Source: a virus
IMG/VR virus record: IMGVR_UViG_3300032249_000150
Location: 1-34,156 of that record
Length of the DNA: 34,156 bases
Direction: 5' to 3' (one strand)
Position numbers and translations under genes: made by a program. This document shows, in pieces, positions 18,501-26,240 of this stretch. The number at the start of each line of letters is the position of its first letter. Position 1 is the stretch's first letter. A model generated the notes under the pieces. It did no database searches. It saw only the letters and a program-made list of their open reading frames with translations, and was not told the DNA's origin.

Positions 18501-21500
18501 AGGTCAAACTAAACATATTACGTTTGGTAGTGATGAACGCACATTTAAACCAATACTACTTAAAAGCCCGCTATTAGAAAACATCGAAGTTAAATTTAAT
18601 GGCGAAGTATTACCAATCGGCAAAAATTTTCCGGCAAACGATTTCACCGTACTTACAAACGTAAAGTTTCCGTGGGGTAATGCGCGTATATTAGTTAAAG
18701 ATGGCGCTGACGTTAGATACAACGGGCACAATTTAATTGTCTTGTCCCAAGGGCTTTATCAGTTTGGGCAAACTTTAAACGACGCTCCGGGTTGGAACGG
18801 AAACCTGTTGCCGTTTACGTTCTTTATAAACATAGAACCTACAGCACTAGCTGACAGCGCCAACTACCCGTTCTCGCTTAACAGGCAAGATTTTTCCCCG
18901 TCGCAAAAACCGGGCGTTGAAAAGATCTTTTCGTACCTTCAGGCGTTATACACAAACAAAACTACGGCTGAATCCGCGCAGAGTTTTGGGAAGCTAGAAC
19001 TACTATCACCGTCCAGAAAACCGACTTCAACTATGATTGATCTGGCTGTGCCGCCAGCACAAAAAGGCACCATCCTCGAAATTGATCCGGCTGATAAAGT
19101 CGAAGTTAAAGACGGGAAGATGTATGTCAACAACCGATTGATTCCGGAGCTTACACCTCAAGCTCTTGAGACGATGCGTGCTGACCCATCGCAATTCAAA
19201 GTCGACCAAGACCTGATTGACTCCAATAAAATCTTAGTACACGACAACGTAGATGTTCGTGAAGATTACGATGATCCAAATTCCGACAAGGTTCCGTTTT
19301 TAGAAAGAGCACGCCGCGACCTTGGTGCAGACAGGGTAAACAAGTTTATTGTTGGTATTGGTAACGTCTTTAAGTTTCTTCGTAATGAATCGTATGGGGC
19401 AGGGGTAAAAGGTTGGGGGAATTTAAATAAATATGAAACTGTCACTGATGTTCCAGTTGGGGTAAGTTTTGACCCGGGGTATTACGGTGTAAGTATCCGA
19501 TTACCGTTTATGGGTATGATGATTAACCCCACGGTCATCAAAAAGATTGACAGTGCCGATACTAGCTCAGCAGATGTTCGTGCTGACGCGGCTGCTACAA
19601 TGGTCGGTACAATGGTGCATGAAATTGCGCACCACGACGAACGGAACCACAGTGAGAGCGGGTTCATCCCGGCGTTGCAAAATCTGGCGGTGCGTCTTGC
19701 AATATCTGGGTCAACACAAGAAGCCGTTAGAGACCTGATAAAAGTTTTTAGCGCGGACGTTGACGTACTTACTTATTTCTTAAAGGCTGGTGATGGAAAT
19801 CTCACAAATCGTGGAATCAAGTTGGAAGGTGCCGCATCCGAAAGGGAGAGCGCGGGGGGCGCAAGCGTTCCTCAACGGTCTACTCGCCCCAGCACTTCAG
19901 GAGGGGATGGAAACGTCAGCCCCGGAGTACGTCAAGCAACTCCAACTGGCGGTAGACCTAGCGCCCCAAGCCCGAAGCCCGCAGCAACACCTGCAACTCC
20001 TCAACCAAGCGCTATCGCAGCGGCGGTCAGAGGAACCGGCACGGTCAACGCAAACGTCGCCAACGCAGCGGTCGACCCCAAAGGCAAGTCAGCAGTAGAG
20101 CTTCTAGACTCGTTTACACAAGCGCTGACCAAGCTGCCGTTCATTACGCAGCAGCGTGCAGATGCAATCAATCAGTTCTTACGGGATACCGTAGACACGG
20201 CTGGCCGGTCGTTCTTGTTGATGTCGATGCCGCTAAACGCGTTGACCGAGGTGGCCGAACGCTACCTACCCGGTGCAAAACAAATCGCCATGCTCGACCG
20301 GCTTAAGTCAGGCGATGAGTACGCTCGCAATAAGATGATTGAGCCTGTGGTGCTTGCAGCGGAAAAGTGGGCTGCGAAGTTTCCTAAGCTGGTTGATGCG
20401 TTCAACCGAACCGTATACCGCAGCACGATTGCCGGGGTCGACCCGAGCAAACCGGAATCCTTCTACTACGATAAGCCCGGACTGCCAAAGCTGGATAAGG
20501 ACGGCAACGATCTAGCCGAAGCATGGAGAGATCTCCAAGAAGACTACAAGGCTCTTGGTCCGGGCGGTCAGAAGTTATACGCCATGATGCGCGATACGTA
20601 CGCGTCCATGTACGAAGAGATCAAACAAGCAATTGTTGAAAAGATCTCAGCAACAACTGACAACAAAGACCTTGCTAAAAAGATTAGTGGCGAGGTACTT
20701 GCAAAGCTGGCGGCTAAGGGCGGTCTCGATCCGTACTTCCCGCTGACCCGTTACGGTAACTTCTGGGTTTCGTATAAAACCAAGGGTGGTCCCAAACTGG
20801 GACAAGCAGATTTTTTCATCCGTGCCTTTGAGACGGAAGTTGAACGCGAACGGTTTATCAAAACCCTTGAAGCTACCGATGAGATTGCACCCCGGACCAG
20901 CGTAGATGAAAACGGTAAGACGATCACAGAACCACCAATCCAAAGGTTCTCGCAGATTTCTGAGATAAGCTACAAGAACACCCCAGCAAACTCGTTCGTA
21001 AACGGCGTGTTGCAGGTCATGGAGGTTAACAAGGTTCCGGAAGATGCCAAAGAGCAAATCCTCCGCCTGTTCTTGTCGACCCTACCAGAAACATCTTTTG
21101 CCCAAGCGTTTCAGAAACGGGGTAACGTCGCTGGTTTTGAGCATGACGCAATCCGTGCGCTGCGCGAGAAGTCGTTCAGTATGTCCCGGCAGTTGTCTAA
21201 CATGAAGTACGCGTACAAGCTCATCAGTGCACGTGATGACTTGCGTAAAAATGTTAAGGCGATGGGTAAGGGCGAGGGCGCAACGGATAACCGGATCGCC
21301 AAAGAATACTTTGACGAGATCGATAAGCGGGTCAAGTTCATCATCAGCCCAGAGACGTCAAAGCTGTCGCAACTACTGACTTCTTTCGGCTTCACCTACC
21401 TGCTCGGCTTTAACGTCTCGTCTGCGGTCATCAACCTGACCCAAGTGCCGCTGATCGTGTTGCCGTATCTCGGCGGTAAGTACGGGTTCTCGGAGACAAC

Positions 21501-23028
21501 CAAGGCACTCGGCAACGCCTATAAGGTGTTTGCAAATACCGGCATCAAAGAAACCGCGATCCTTGAGTTTAAGGATGAGAACGGCAAAGACGTAAAGGTC
21601 AAGTCCCGGGCCATGCCGTCTATCGAGAACCTTGATCCCGAGTCGGATCTGGGTAAGCACTATAAAGAACTTATTGATGAAGGCGTATTGCAGGGGCAAC
21701 TCAACCGGTCGGCGCTCTACGACATCCTCGACGTTAGTGGTGCAAAGAATCCGTTGACGGTTGCAAATGCCGCATCGGGCTGGATGTTCCACCATGCCGA
21801 ACGTATGAACCGGCAGATCTCGTTAATGGCGACATACGATCTTGAGTTAGGTAAGATCAAGAACCCCACGATAGAAGATAAGGTTGCCGCTGCTAAACAA
21901 GCTATCTACGTATCCGAGTTGACTAACGGCGGGACAACTGCAACCTCGGCCCCACGTATTGCGCAAGGCAGTATCGGTCGGGTGCTGTTCATGTTCAAGC
22001 GGTACGGCGCGTCTATGTACTACCTGCTGGCTAAGAACTTTAACGAAGCCATCCGTGCCGGTCAGTATGAGCTTGACGGGTTGAAGGCTGAGCTTGCCAA
22101 AACCAAAGATGCGGCTGAGATCACTAAACTCAAAAAGCAAATCGCCGAAGCCGAAGAACTTGCAAAAGTAAACCGGGGAATTGCTCGTCGGCAACTGGGC
22201 GCGACTTATGCTTCTGCCGCGCTGTTCTCTGGGTTGCAGGGGCTACCGTTGTTCGGGGTGCTTTCCGTTATCTACAACATGTTTGCTGATGACGACGATG
22301 ACGACATGGCGACCGCCGTACGTAAAGGAACCAATGAATTCTTCTACAAGGGTCTGGTCAACGCTCTGACCAACATGGACGTAGCGTCCCGCGTAAGCCT
22401 GACCGGCCTGATCATTCGGGATAACAAACTATCGTCCGGATCGCAGACAGTAGCGGAAGCGTTCGGTGATCTTATGGGCGGTCCAGTGTACGGTATAGCG
22501 ACCAAAGTCGAACGCGGCGTTAATCAAATCCGTGACGGGCATATCGAACGTGGGGTTGAAAACATACTTCCTTCGGCGCTTAGTAACGTGTTAAAGGGCT
22601 TTCGCTACGCCACATCCGGCACGACCACGTTGCGCGGCGATGCTATCACTGGTGATGTCAACCCAGCGAATGCGATTGCTCAGGCGTTTGGCTTTGCACC
22701 TGCCGATTACACCCGTCAGTTGGAGATCACTGCGCGTGAGAAGGGCATGGACAAGGCAGCGACTGCTGACCGTACCAAGTTCCTCAATAACATGTATATC
22801 GCCAAGCGGTTCAATGACACCGAAGGTGTTGCCGATGCCCGTGCAGATCTTGAGAAGTTGTATGAGAAGCACCCCGGCTTTAAGAAGTTCGGCACGCTGG
22901 ACGAAACTATCGCGCGGTCGATGCGGCAGCACGCGCTGACTACAGAACAGATGAAACCGTTTGCCGGTGTGACCATCAGCAAGGCCATGCGCGATGAGAT
23001 CTTGCAGGATATGCGCGAGTTTGAGTAA
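15586..23028 (+). CDS. Giant polyvalent virion protein with GHKL ATPase and zinc-peptidase-like motif
   Basis: This 2480-residue protein starts 'MPVINVPNLGPVNFPDSMPQ'. Residues about 110-350 are Ala/Gly-rich with hydrophobic helices. Pro-rich linkers follow (about 470-560 and 688-765). Then comes a GHKL ATPase: N box E831...N835/D838, D869-N-G871-M-G873, a glycine lid around G898-S-F-G901 and G957-T958. A zinc motif HEIAHHDERNH (H1345, E1346, H1349, H1355) has HExxH plus a third His at metzincin spacing. After another low-complexity linker (1406-1500) the last 980 residues are helical, with hydrophobic segments near 1934-1965 and 2204-2235, a six-Asp run, and a C-terminus like the PLxRFG/LPD-type modules of phage polyvalent proteins. 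Such proteins are thought to enter the host with DNA. Motifs are seen; delivery and targets are inferred. Confidence 0.75.
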   Translation: MPVINVPNLGPVNFPDSMPQDEIKARFTDLAQRAAAKFEYKPDYRELGLGQLIKGGFNRSMSAIGSAVTDVAPAMIGSALGYEDYAKEQMAEAAAKRQRAELENPTGFRSYKEIRGPGDFVGYAAETLGELGPDIGAMLVPGGVGSAVGRRVAVRGAAEAAGARAAESVAAKGLAGDAAEAYTKRLTDAATRQAGRAGADTGLNVGMYGGAYGLNAPDTFEGIYEKTGEFRPGIAATFGAAIAALDTVLPSYLLKQLSPAAKGKLASELVNRSSIVEPSIKAGIAKSASKAALGESGTEVLQESLGILAEKTAGASGEFFSPENVDRLINSGLKGAIGGGVLGVPGGVREAYVERDAARAEIARREGLPSETPKAPPPAGPVDYDRPAVMRRPDYVAQPGLRETPLPEADPNQLDMFPGEKARFSLDEVRAARIPEPGSSLVENIEVAKLKLGRGDELTNGEIQLLVDNKLVTSTEAENLPRAEEEVAPPEVLPGQQTLPGMSVPELAFREAAFADTITQPELPLTRPITSRLGAAPPPQQEQPAPPPAPERGEQPELDLMGGRTGEQLKFWNAIDKAERGGDVPLPFPGMPIRGEDLRRRLEGRPEPKSDERANVISPEVLAALGVTPQMPAHKRTVGKSLDDPQEREQVASAFRGLAKNKQVPQETRDKLTAILKSPLFATQPELNFEAPPATPTPNVPVTPPSGTGPSVPSGPGPVVPTEGIATPPATGVETTEPPATPTGVGATEQPGAVEAPEQPAPMDLGTALRGKPRSEEAAAQEQEDLNKSLEETGEGTFRAEPGANMGRMANLLGPQLYGSMSQIAPITVKEMFQNAFDAIKDALVVSGLAEGKISVNTDEDKRTITITDNGMGMTPEIISKAFLTIAGTHKESGRPSGSFGVAKMLFLFGNKNLKLETTRNGFTSTLETTGPELLAAFADPSKSPNITVVKTGKPPGTSITVEIPDTYVDGEGQTKHITFGSDERTFKPILLKSPLLENIEVKFNGEVLPIGKNFPANDFTVLTNVKFPWGNARILVKDGADVRYNGHNLIVLSQGLYQFGQTLNDAPGWNGNLLPFTFFINIEPTALADSANYPFSLNRQDFSPSQKPGVEKIFSYLQALYTNKTTAESAQSFGKLELLSPSRKPTSTMIDLAVPPAQKGTILEIDPADKVEVKDGKMYVNNRLIPELTPQALETMRADPSQFKVDQDLIDSNKILVHDNVDVREDYDDPNSDKVPFLERARRDLGADRVNKFIVGIGNVFKFLRNESYGAGVKGWGNLNKYETVTDVPVGVSFDPGYYGVSIRLPFMGMMINPTVIKKIDSADTSSADVRADAAATMVGTMVHEIAHHDERNHSESGFIPALQNLAVRLAISGSTQEAVRDLIKVFSADVDVLTYFLKAGDGNLTNRGIKLEGAASERESAGGASVPQRSTRPSTSGGDGNVSPGVRQATPTGGRPSAPSPKPAATPATPQPSAIAAAVRGTGTVNANVANAAVDPKGKSAVELLDSFTQALTKLPFITQQRADAINQFLRDTVDTAGRSFLLMSMPLNALTEVAERYLPGAKQIAMLDRLKSGDEYARNKMIEPVVLAAEKWAAKFPKLVDAFNRTVYRSTIAGVDPSKPESFYYDKPGLPKLDKDGNDLAEAWRDLQEDYKALGPGGQKLYAMMRDTYASMYEEIKQAIVEKISATTDNKDLAKKISGEVLAKLAAKGGLDPYFPLTRYGNFWVSYKTKGGPKLGQADFFIRAFETEVERERFIKTLEATDEIAPRTSVDENGKTITEPPIQRFSQISEISYKNTPANSFVNGVLQVMEVNKVPEDAKEQILRLFLSTLPETSFAQAFQKRGNVAGFEHDAIRALREKSFSMSRQLSNMKYAYKLISARDDLRKNVKAMGKGEGATDNRIAKEYFDEIDKRVKFIISPETSKLSQLLTSFGFTYLLGFNVSSAVINLTQVPLIVLPYLGGKYGFSETTKALGNAYKVFANTGIKETAILEFKDENGKDVKVKSRAMPSIENLDPESDLGKHYKELIDEGVLQGQLNRSALYDILDVSGAKNPLTVANAASGWMFHHAERMNRQISLMATYDLELGKIKNPTIEDKVAAAKQAIYVSELTNGGTTATSAPRIAQGSIGRVLFMFKRYGASMYYLLAKNFNEAIRAGQYELDGLKAELAKTKDAAEITKLKKQIAEAEELAKVNRGIARRQLGATYASAALFSGLQGLPLFGVLSVIYNMFADDDDDDMATAVRKGTNEFFYKGLVNALTNMDVASRVSLTGLIIRDNKLSSGSQTVAEAFGDLMGGPVYGIATKVERGVNQIRDGHIERGVENILPSALSNVLKGFRYATSGTTTLRGDAITGDVNPANAIAQAFGFAPADYTRQLEITAREKGMDKAATADRTKFLNNMYIAKRFNDTEGVADARADLEKLYEKHPGFKKFGTLDETIARSMRQHALTTEQMKPFAGVTISKAMRDEILQDMREFE

Positions 23029-23054
23029 AAAAATCCCGGCGCTGGGCCGGGATT
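23025..23054 (-). terminator. Intrinsic terminator where the two arms converge
   Basis: The arms aatcccggc (23032-23040) and gccgggatt (23046-23054) pair perfectly over 9 bp around a 5-nt loop. On the minus strand the hairpin is followed by a T-run (the plus-strand A-run 23027-23033), which makes it a good terminator for the leftward replication transcript. On the plus strand no T-run follows, so it would end rightward transcription poorly or serve only as a 3'-end stabiliser of the giant virion mRNA. Confidence 0.85.
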
Positions 23055-23084
23055 AACCTGTTAGGACAGGAAGAGGAGACAACG

Positions 23085-23192
23085 ATGAGTCATCACGGAG
23101 AATTCTACACCATTCTCCAAAATCTCACGCCTAATTTTCCTGTCTCAATACGTTCCACCGAAAGTAACCGCATGCCATGCCGTTCCGCGTAG
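23085..23192 (+). CDS. Possible small protein (35 aa) behind a strong RBS
   Basis: An ATG at 23085 is preceded by AAGAGGAG (23071-23078) at good spacing and opens a 35-codon frame (MSHHGEFYTILQNL...). Most of it lies antisense to the conserved minus-strand gene at 23105-23383. The ribosome-binding site is stronger than most in the window, but the peptide shows no motif. It could be a real antisense-overlapping microprotein, or a leftover translation start from a gene lost at this junction. Nothing else supports it. Confidence 0.25.
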   Translation: MSHHGEFYTILQNLTPNFPVSIRSTESNRMPCRSA

Positions 23193-23383
23193 CGGTTCAT
23201 CTGTTTAATAAGTTTGTGCATGTTGAGTGCGGGGACAAAAACTGACGACCCAACCGTTAAGTTGGGCCAGTCGATGTGGATCAGCAACCCGTCAGGGTTA
23301 ACCGCCCCGTCACTACGAATATACTTAGACGGGTATAGCGTTTCCGATTGCTGCTGACGCAATGCTCTGCTCCATCTCTTCAT
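23105..23383 (-). CDS. Small conserved phage protein of unknown function
   Basis: This small protein ends the leftward operon. The core reads 'KYIRSDGAVNPDGLLIHIDW', 'LTVGSSVFVPAL' and a C-terminal 'GKLGVRFWR'. I recall this as a recurrent hypothetical phage protein; the mixed hydrophobic and charged pattern suggests a small alpha/beta fold. The start is uncertain because the gene overlaps the end of the primase-helicase gene. The ATG at 23383 has no clear ribosome-binding site. A TTG at 23362 has GGAG at 7-nt spacing and may be the real start, giving 85 residues. A GTG at 23413 is also in frame. It lies directly before the convergent terminator. Co-expression with the primase-helicase suggests a replication or DNA-handling accessory role. 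Confidence 0.6.
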   Translation of the reverse strand: MKRWSRALRQQQSETLYPSKYIRSDGAVNPDGLLIHIDWPNLTVGSSVFVPALNMHKLIKQMNRYAERHGMRLLSVERIETGKLGVRFWRMV

Positions 23384-26180
23384 CCATAAACTGCGAGCAG
23401 TCCAGTACAACACAGTCAGCCGGGGGTAGGTTGAGTCGAGTGCCTCGGCTGATGCGCACCTTCTTCATCTGACCTGACGTAGACCCTGACCTGAGCTTGT
23501 CGTACAGACTCGGGTAGTGTATCTGCTGTTTGTTACACCATTCGCGAAACGGCTTGGGCAACAGGTACAAACGCTTTATGTCGTACTCATACCGAGCGAC
23601 CAGCGTCATCCTCGGCGTTGAATCCGGAATAATCAGCGCGTCATCCTGATTCGGCGTGCGTGCATCCGACGTGCTCTTGATGCGGAGAATATTGTTGTAG
23701 TTCTCCGCAAGATATGCGGTCAATGTCTCTTCGATAGACCCCTCCATACCGAGCAATCGCTCCTTAGCTTTCTGGATTGTCTCGGCCCACCACTTGATGA
23801 TCGGCGGGATAGAGAACTTAACCAGACCTGCACGGCGTGCAATGATCAGACCCGTGAATGCCGATGCAGCTTGAGCCGACCAGAACCGATGCGGCTGCGA
23901 CAGGTCACCGATCAAATCTAACTTTTCCTGCGTTTGCTGAAAGAGCTTCTGCGCCCCATCCACATCCTGCATGATGTATTGCAGATACGGCACACAGGCG
24001 TGACCATAGTTGTTACTCAGATACCGGTTGAGCGCGTCAGTTTCGGTCTTAGCTTCAAAGACGAACGCCTTGGCCTGATACTCTAATACGCGGGTCGCCT
24101 CGGCTTTGGGTATCGCCTTGTACATGCTGACGCGATCCAGCAGACTGGTGTTACCGGTCGTGCAGATATTCAGGTGCCACGGATCACCCCGATAACGCTC
24201 CTCGTTACTCTTGCCAGACATCCGGTTACGCTGATGCCCACCAGTAGTTTGGTACAAGAAGTCGCTGGCTTCTTTGGGGTGGATGTTGCTTAGCTCGTCA
24301 ATCGGGTGAAAGATGTTCTTGTAGATCTCTGTCCGGTTGAACTTAGAAGCAATCGTATCCCGCTCGTGCGACATGATCTCATCCGGGTTGCCCCAGATAC
24401 TCGCGCCCGCCAGCATTGCAGTGGTCTTACCCAAGCCGGGGTCCGGACTATAGATATGAAACACGCACGCATGCTGCGTTGCAAACTGCATCAGGGGCGA
24501 GCCAAAACTTAGGCCGATCACAAACTGGTGCATCTCCAGCCCGGGTCGGTTATAAAAGTCCATGACGTTATTCCACCCCTCAAGCGTCCCCTTGGTCTGG
24601 AACGTGCCGAACATCTTTACTGTGGCGCTTGACGGTGAGTTATGGTCAACCCGATCTGAACGAATGTCTTTATCCCCAACAATAAACGAATCGTACCGAC
24701 TGTCGACCCAACCGAACTGCCGGTGCGCTTTTTCTGCTTTCGCATTAGCCTGTAGGTTATTAACCCATGCACTCACGTATGCCATCAACCCCTCCATATC
24801 TATAACAGCCAGCCCATGTGGGGCAACGTGCCGTCTAAATTCATCTTTAGATAACAAAGAAACCAGCGGGACGGTAAACTCCCGCACCCCGTCTTGCGGT
24901 AAATGCAATCGCATTACCACAGCTTCACCAGCATCCGGGTCATTCAACCGCTTCAAAACATAAAAGTCGTTGTGATACACAGGGACCTCAATCGGATCAC
25001 CCTGCTTATCCTTAGCCCGCTTAAACACCCCACCCGCCTTGCCACGGAAATACGGGACAGGGTACTTGGGTATCACGTACGTTTGTTTAGCTACAAAGTT
25101 TGCAACCTCGGGAACGTCTAAGACGACGTTATCCTCATCGCTCGCTTCCTGCACCTCACGCCCAAGAGCTATCGGACTCTTGATCGCATTCTTGTGCGGG
25201 CACTTCTCGCATATGCCGGGACTGTAGTTATCAAACGTAGCGCAGGTGTACGGACCCTTGATCAATTCGGCTTTCGCTTCTGTCGCCTCAAAGGTGTAGC
25301 CCGGGTGCGCTTTAGAAATCCTATGTATCGCCTTGCCACCATCCGTGCAGAACTTCGCAATCGACAGACCCGCCCGCCACATGGGTTCGTCCAGCGTGGA
25401 CGCCTCCTCAATCACGCGCTTAATCTGCTCGCACCCGCGCCCTGCCGCCGTCTTCTCCAGAATGTTCTTAAACATACTGATATAGCTACCAGAGAGAGCC
25501 TGATTTACATCATTCATCTCTCGCGGCACGAACGACCCAACCGCTAACTTGTTAACCACGGGTGCTGGCGCATGTGCTACCAGAGCCGCAAACGCAGTAA
25601 ACGCAACAGGTGCAGCTATCGGACTAAGCAACGACACCTCAAGTGCAGGGTCGCTCTTAAAGTTTAACGTCCCCGGCATACGTAATATGCGAGCGGAATC
25701 GGCTGTAACTGCTGGGTCAGCCCTCATACCTTCCGATGCCAAAAGAGCTTTGAATTGCTCTGCTACAGGCGTCCAAAGTGCCGCTTCAATTGGCTCGTCT
25801 AAAGACCAATACGCGTGTACACCCCGCCCGGAGCCGACCATCGTAGGACGTGGAAACTTGTTTGCTGAACAGAAGGACTTCAGCGCACGGATGCAATCGA
25901 CCGGATCAGCATATGGCTTACCCTCACCCGCATCAATATCAATAAAGAACGACTTCAGGTGCTTAGCATTGTTCTGGGTTCTTGAACCGGAATTCTCAAA
26001 CGTAGCCAGTGCAAAGTAAGCGTTCCAACCAGCCTCGACTAGAGACTCGGTATACGTTTCAAGGGCTTCAAGACTAGTAAAGAACTTCTGTTGTACACGA
26101 TCTGACCCCAGCTTTATTCCATATCCACAGTAATACCCCTGATTACTAAGGACCGTCTCTAGAAATTGTCTCGCTTGCAT
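23325..26180 (-). CDS. Primase-helicase (AEP-like primase plus DUF927-type helicase)
   Basis: This 951-residue replication protein has an archaeo-eukaryotic-type primase domain at the N-terminus. It shows the catalytic acidic pair FIDID (D81, D83), 'GSGRGVHAYW' (residues 116-125) and 'DSARILRMPGTLNF' (161-174). A region with a Cys/His cluster ('C..F..YSPGICEKCPH', about 308-328) follows and may bind zinc. The C-terminal half is an SF3-like or DUF927-type helicase with Walker A 'PDPGLGKTTA' (K585) and a Walker B-like 'HPIDELSN' near residue 628. It should unwind DNA and lay primers at the phage fork, the role of T7 gp4. The ATG at 26180 has only a weak GGA site. It is separated from the SSB-like gene by a terminator and so may need its own promoter or read-through. 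Confidence 0.8.
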   Translation of the reverse strand: MQARQFLETVLSNQGYYCGYGIKLGSDRVQQKFFTSLEALETYTESLVEAGWNAYFALATFENSGSRTQNNAKHLKSFFIDIDAGEGKPYADPVDCIRALKSFCSANKFPRPTMVGSGRGVHAYWSLDEPIEAALWTPVAEQFKALLASEGMRADPAVTADSARILRMPGTLNFKSDPALEVSLLSPIAAPVAFTAFAALVAHAPAPVVNKLAVGSFVPREMNDVNQALSGSYISMFKNILEKTAAGRGCEQIKRVIEEASTLDEPMWRAGLSIAKFCTDGGKAIHRISKAHPGYTFEATEAKAELIKGPYTCATFDNYSPGICEKCPHKNAIKSPIALGREVQEASDEDNVVLDVPEVANFVAKQTYVIPKYPVPYFRGKAGGVFKRAKDKQGDPIEVPVYHNDFYVLKRLNDPDAGEAVVMRLHLPQDGVREFTVPLVSLLSKDEFRRHVAPHGLAVIDMEGLMAYVSAWVNNLQANAKAEKAHRQFGWVDSRYDSFIVGDKDIRSDRVDHNSPSSATVKMFGTFQTKGTLEGWNNVMDFYNRPGLEMHQFVIGLSFGSPLMQFATQHACVFHIYSPDPGLGKTTAMLAGASIWGNPDEIMSHERDTIASKFNRTEIYKNIFHPIDELSNIHPKEASDFLYQTTGGHQRNRMSGKSNEERYRGDPWHLNICTTGNTSLLDRVSMYKAIPKAEATRVLEYQAKAFVFEAKTETDALNRYLSNNYGHACVPYLQYIMQDVDGAQKLFQQTQEKLDLIGDLSQPHRFWSAQAASAFTGLIIARRAGLVKFSIPPIIKWWAETIQKAKERLLGMEGSIEETLTAYLAENYNNILRIKSTSDARTPNQDDALIIPDSTPRMTLVARYEYDIKRLYLLPKPFREWCNKQQIHYPSLYDKLRSGSTSGQMKKVRISRGTRLNLPPADCVVLDCSQFMDEEMEQSIASAAIGNAIPV

Positions 26181-26200
26181 GACTGTCCAAAGAGCCGTGA

Positions 26201-26234
26201 GAAAGAAAACGGGAGCCGTGCAGCACGGCCCCCG
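26201..26234 (-). terminator. Intrinsic terminator between SSB-like and primase-helicase genes
   Basis: On the minus strand a stem formed by 26234-26223 and 26221-26210 (about 9-12 bp, one G-U pair) is followed by TTTTCTTTC (complement of 26201-26209). It begins 6 bases after the end of the SSB-like gene and lies about 20-50 bases before the primase-helicase start. This is the usual place for a partial terminator that lowers expression of the downstream gene. Confidence 0.8.
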
Positions 26235-26240
26235 TGCCGA

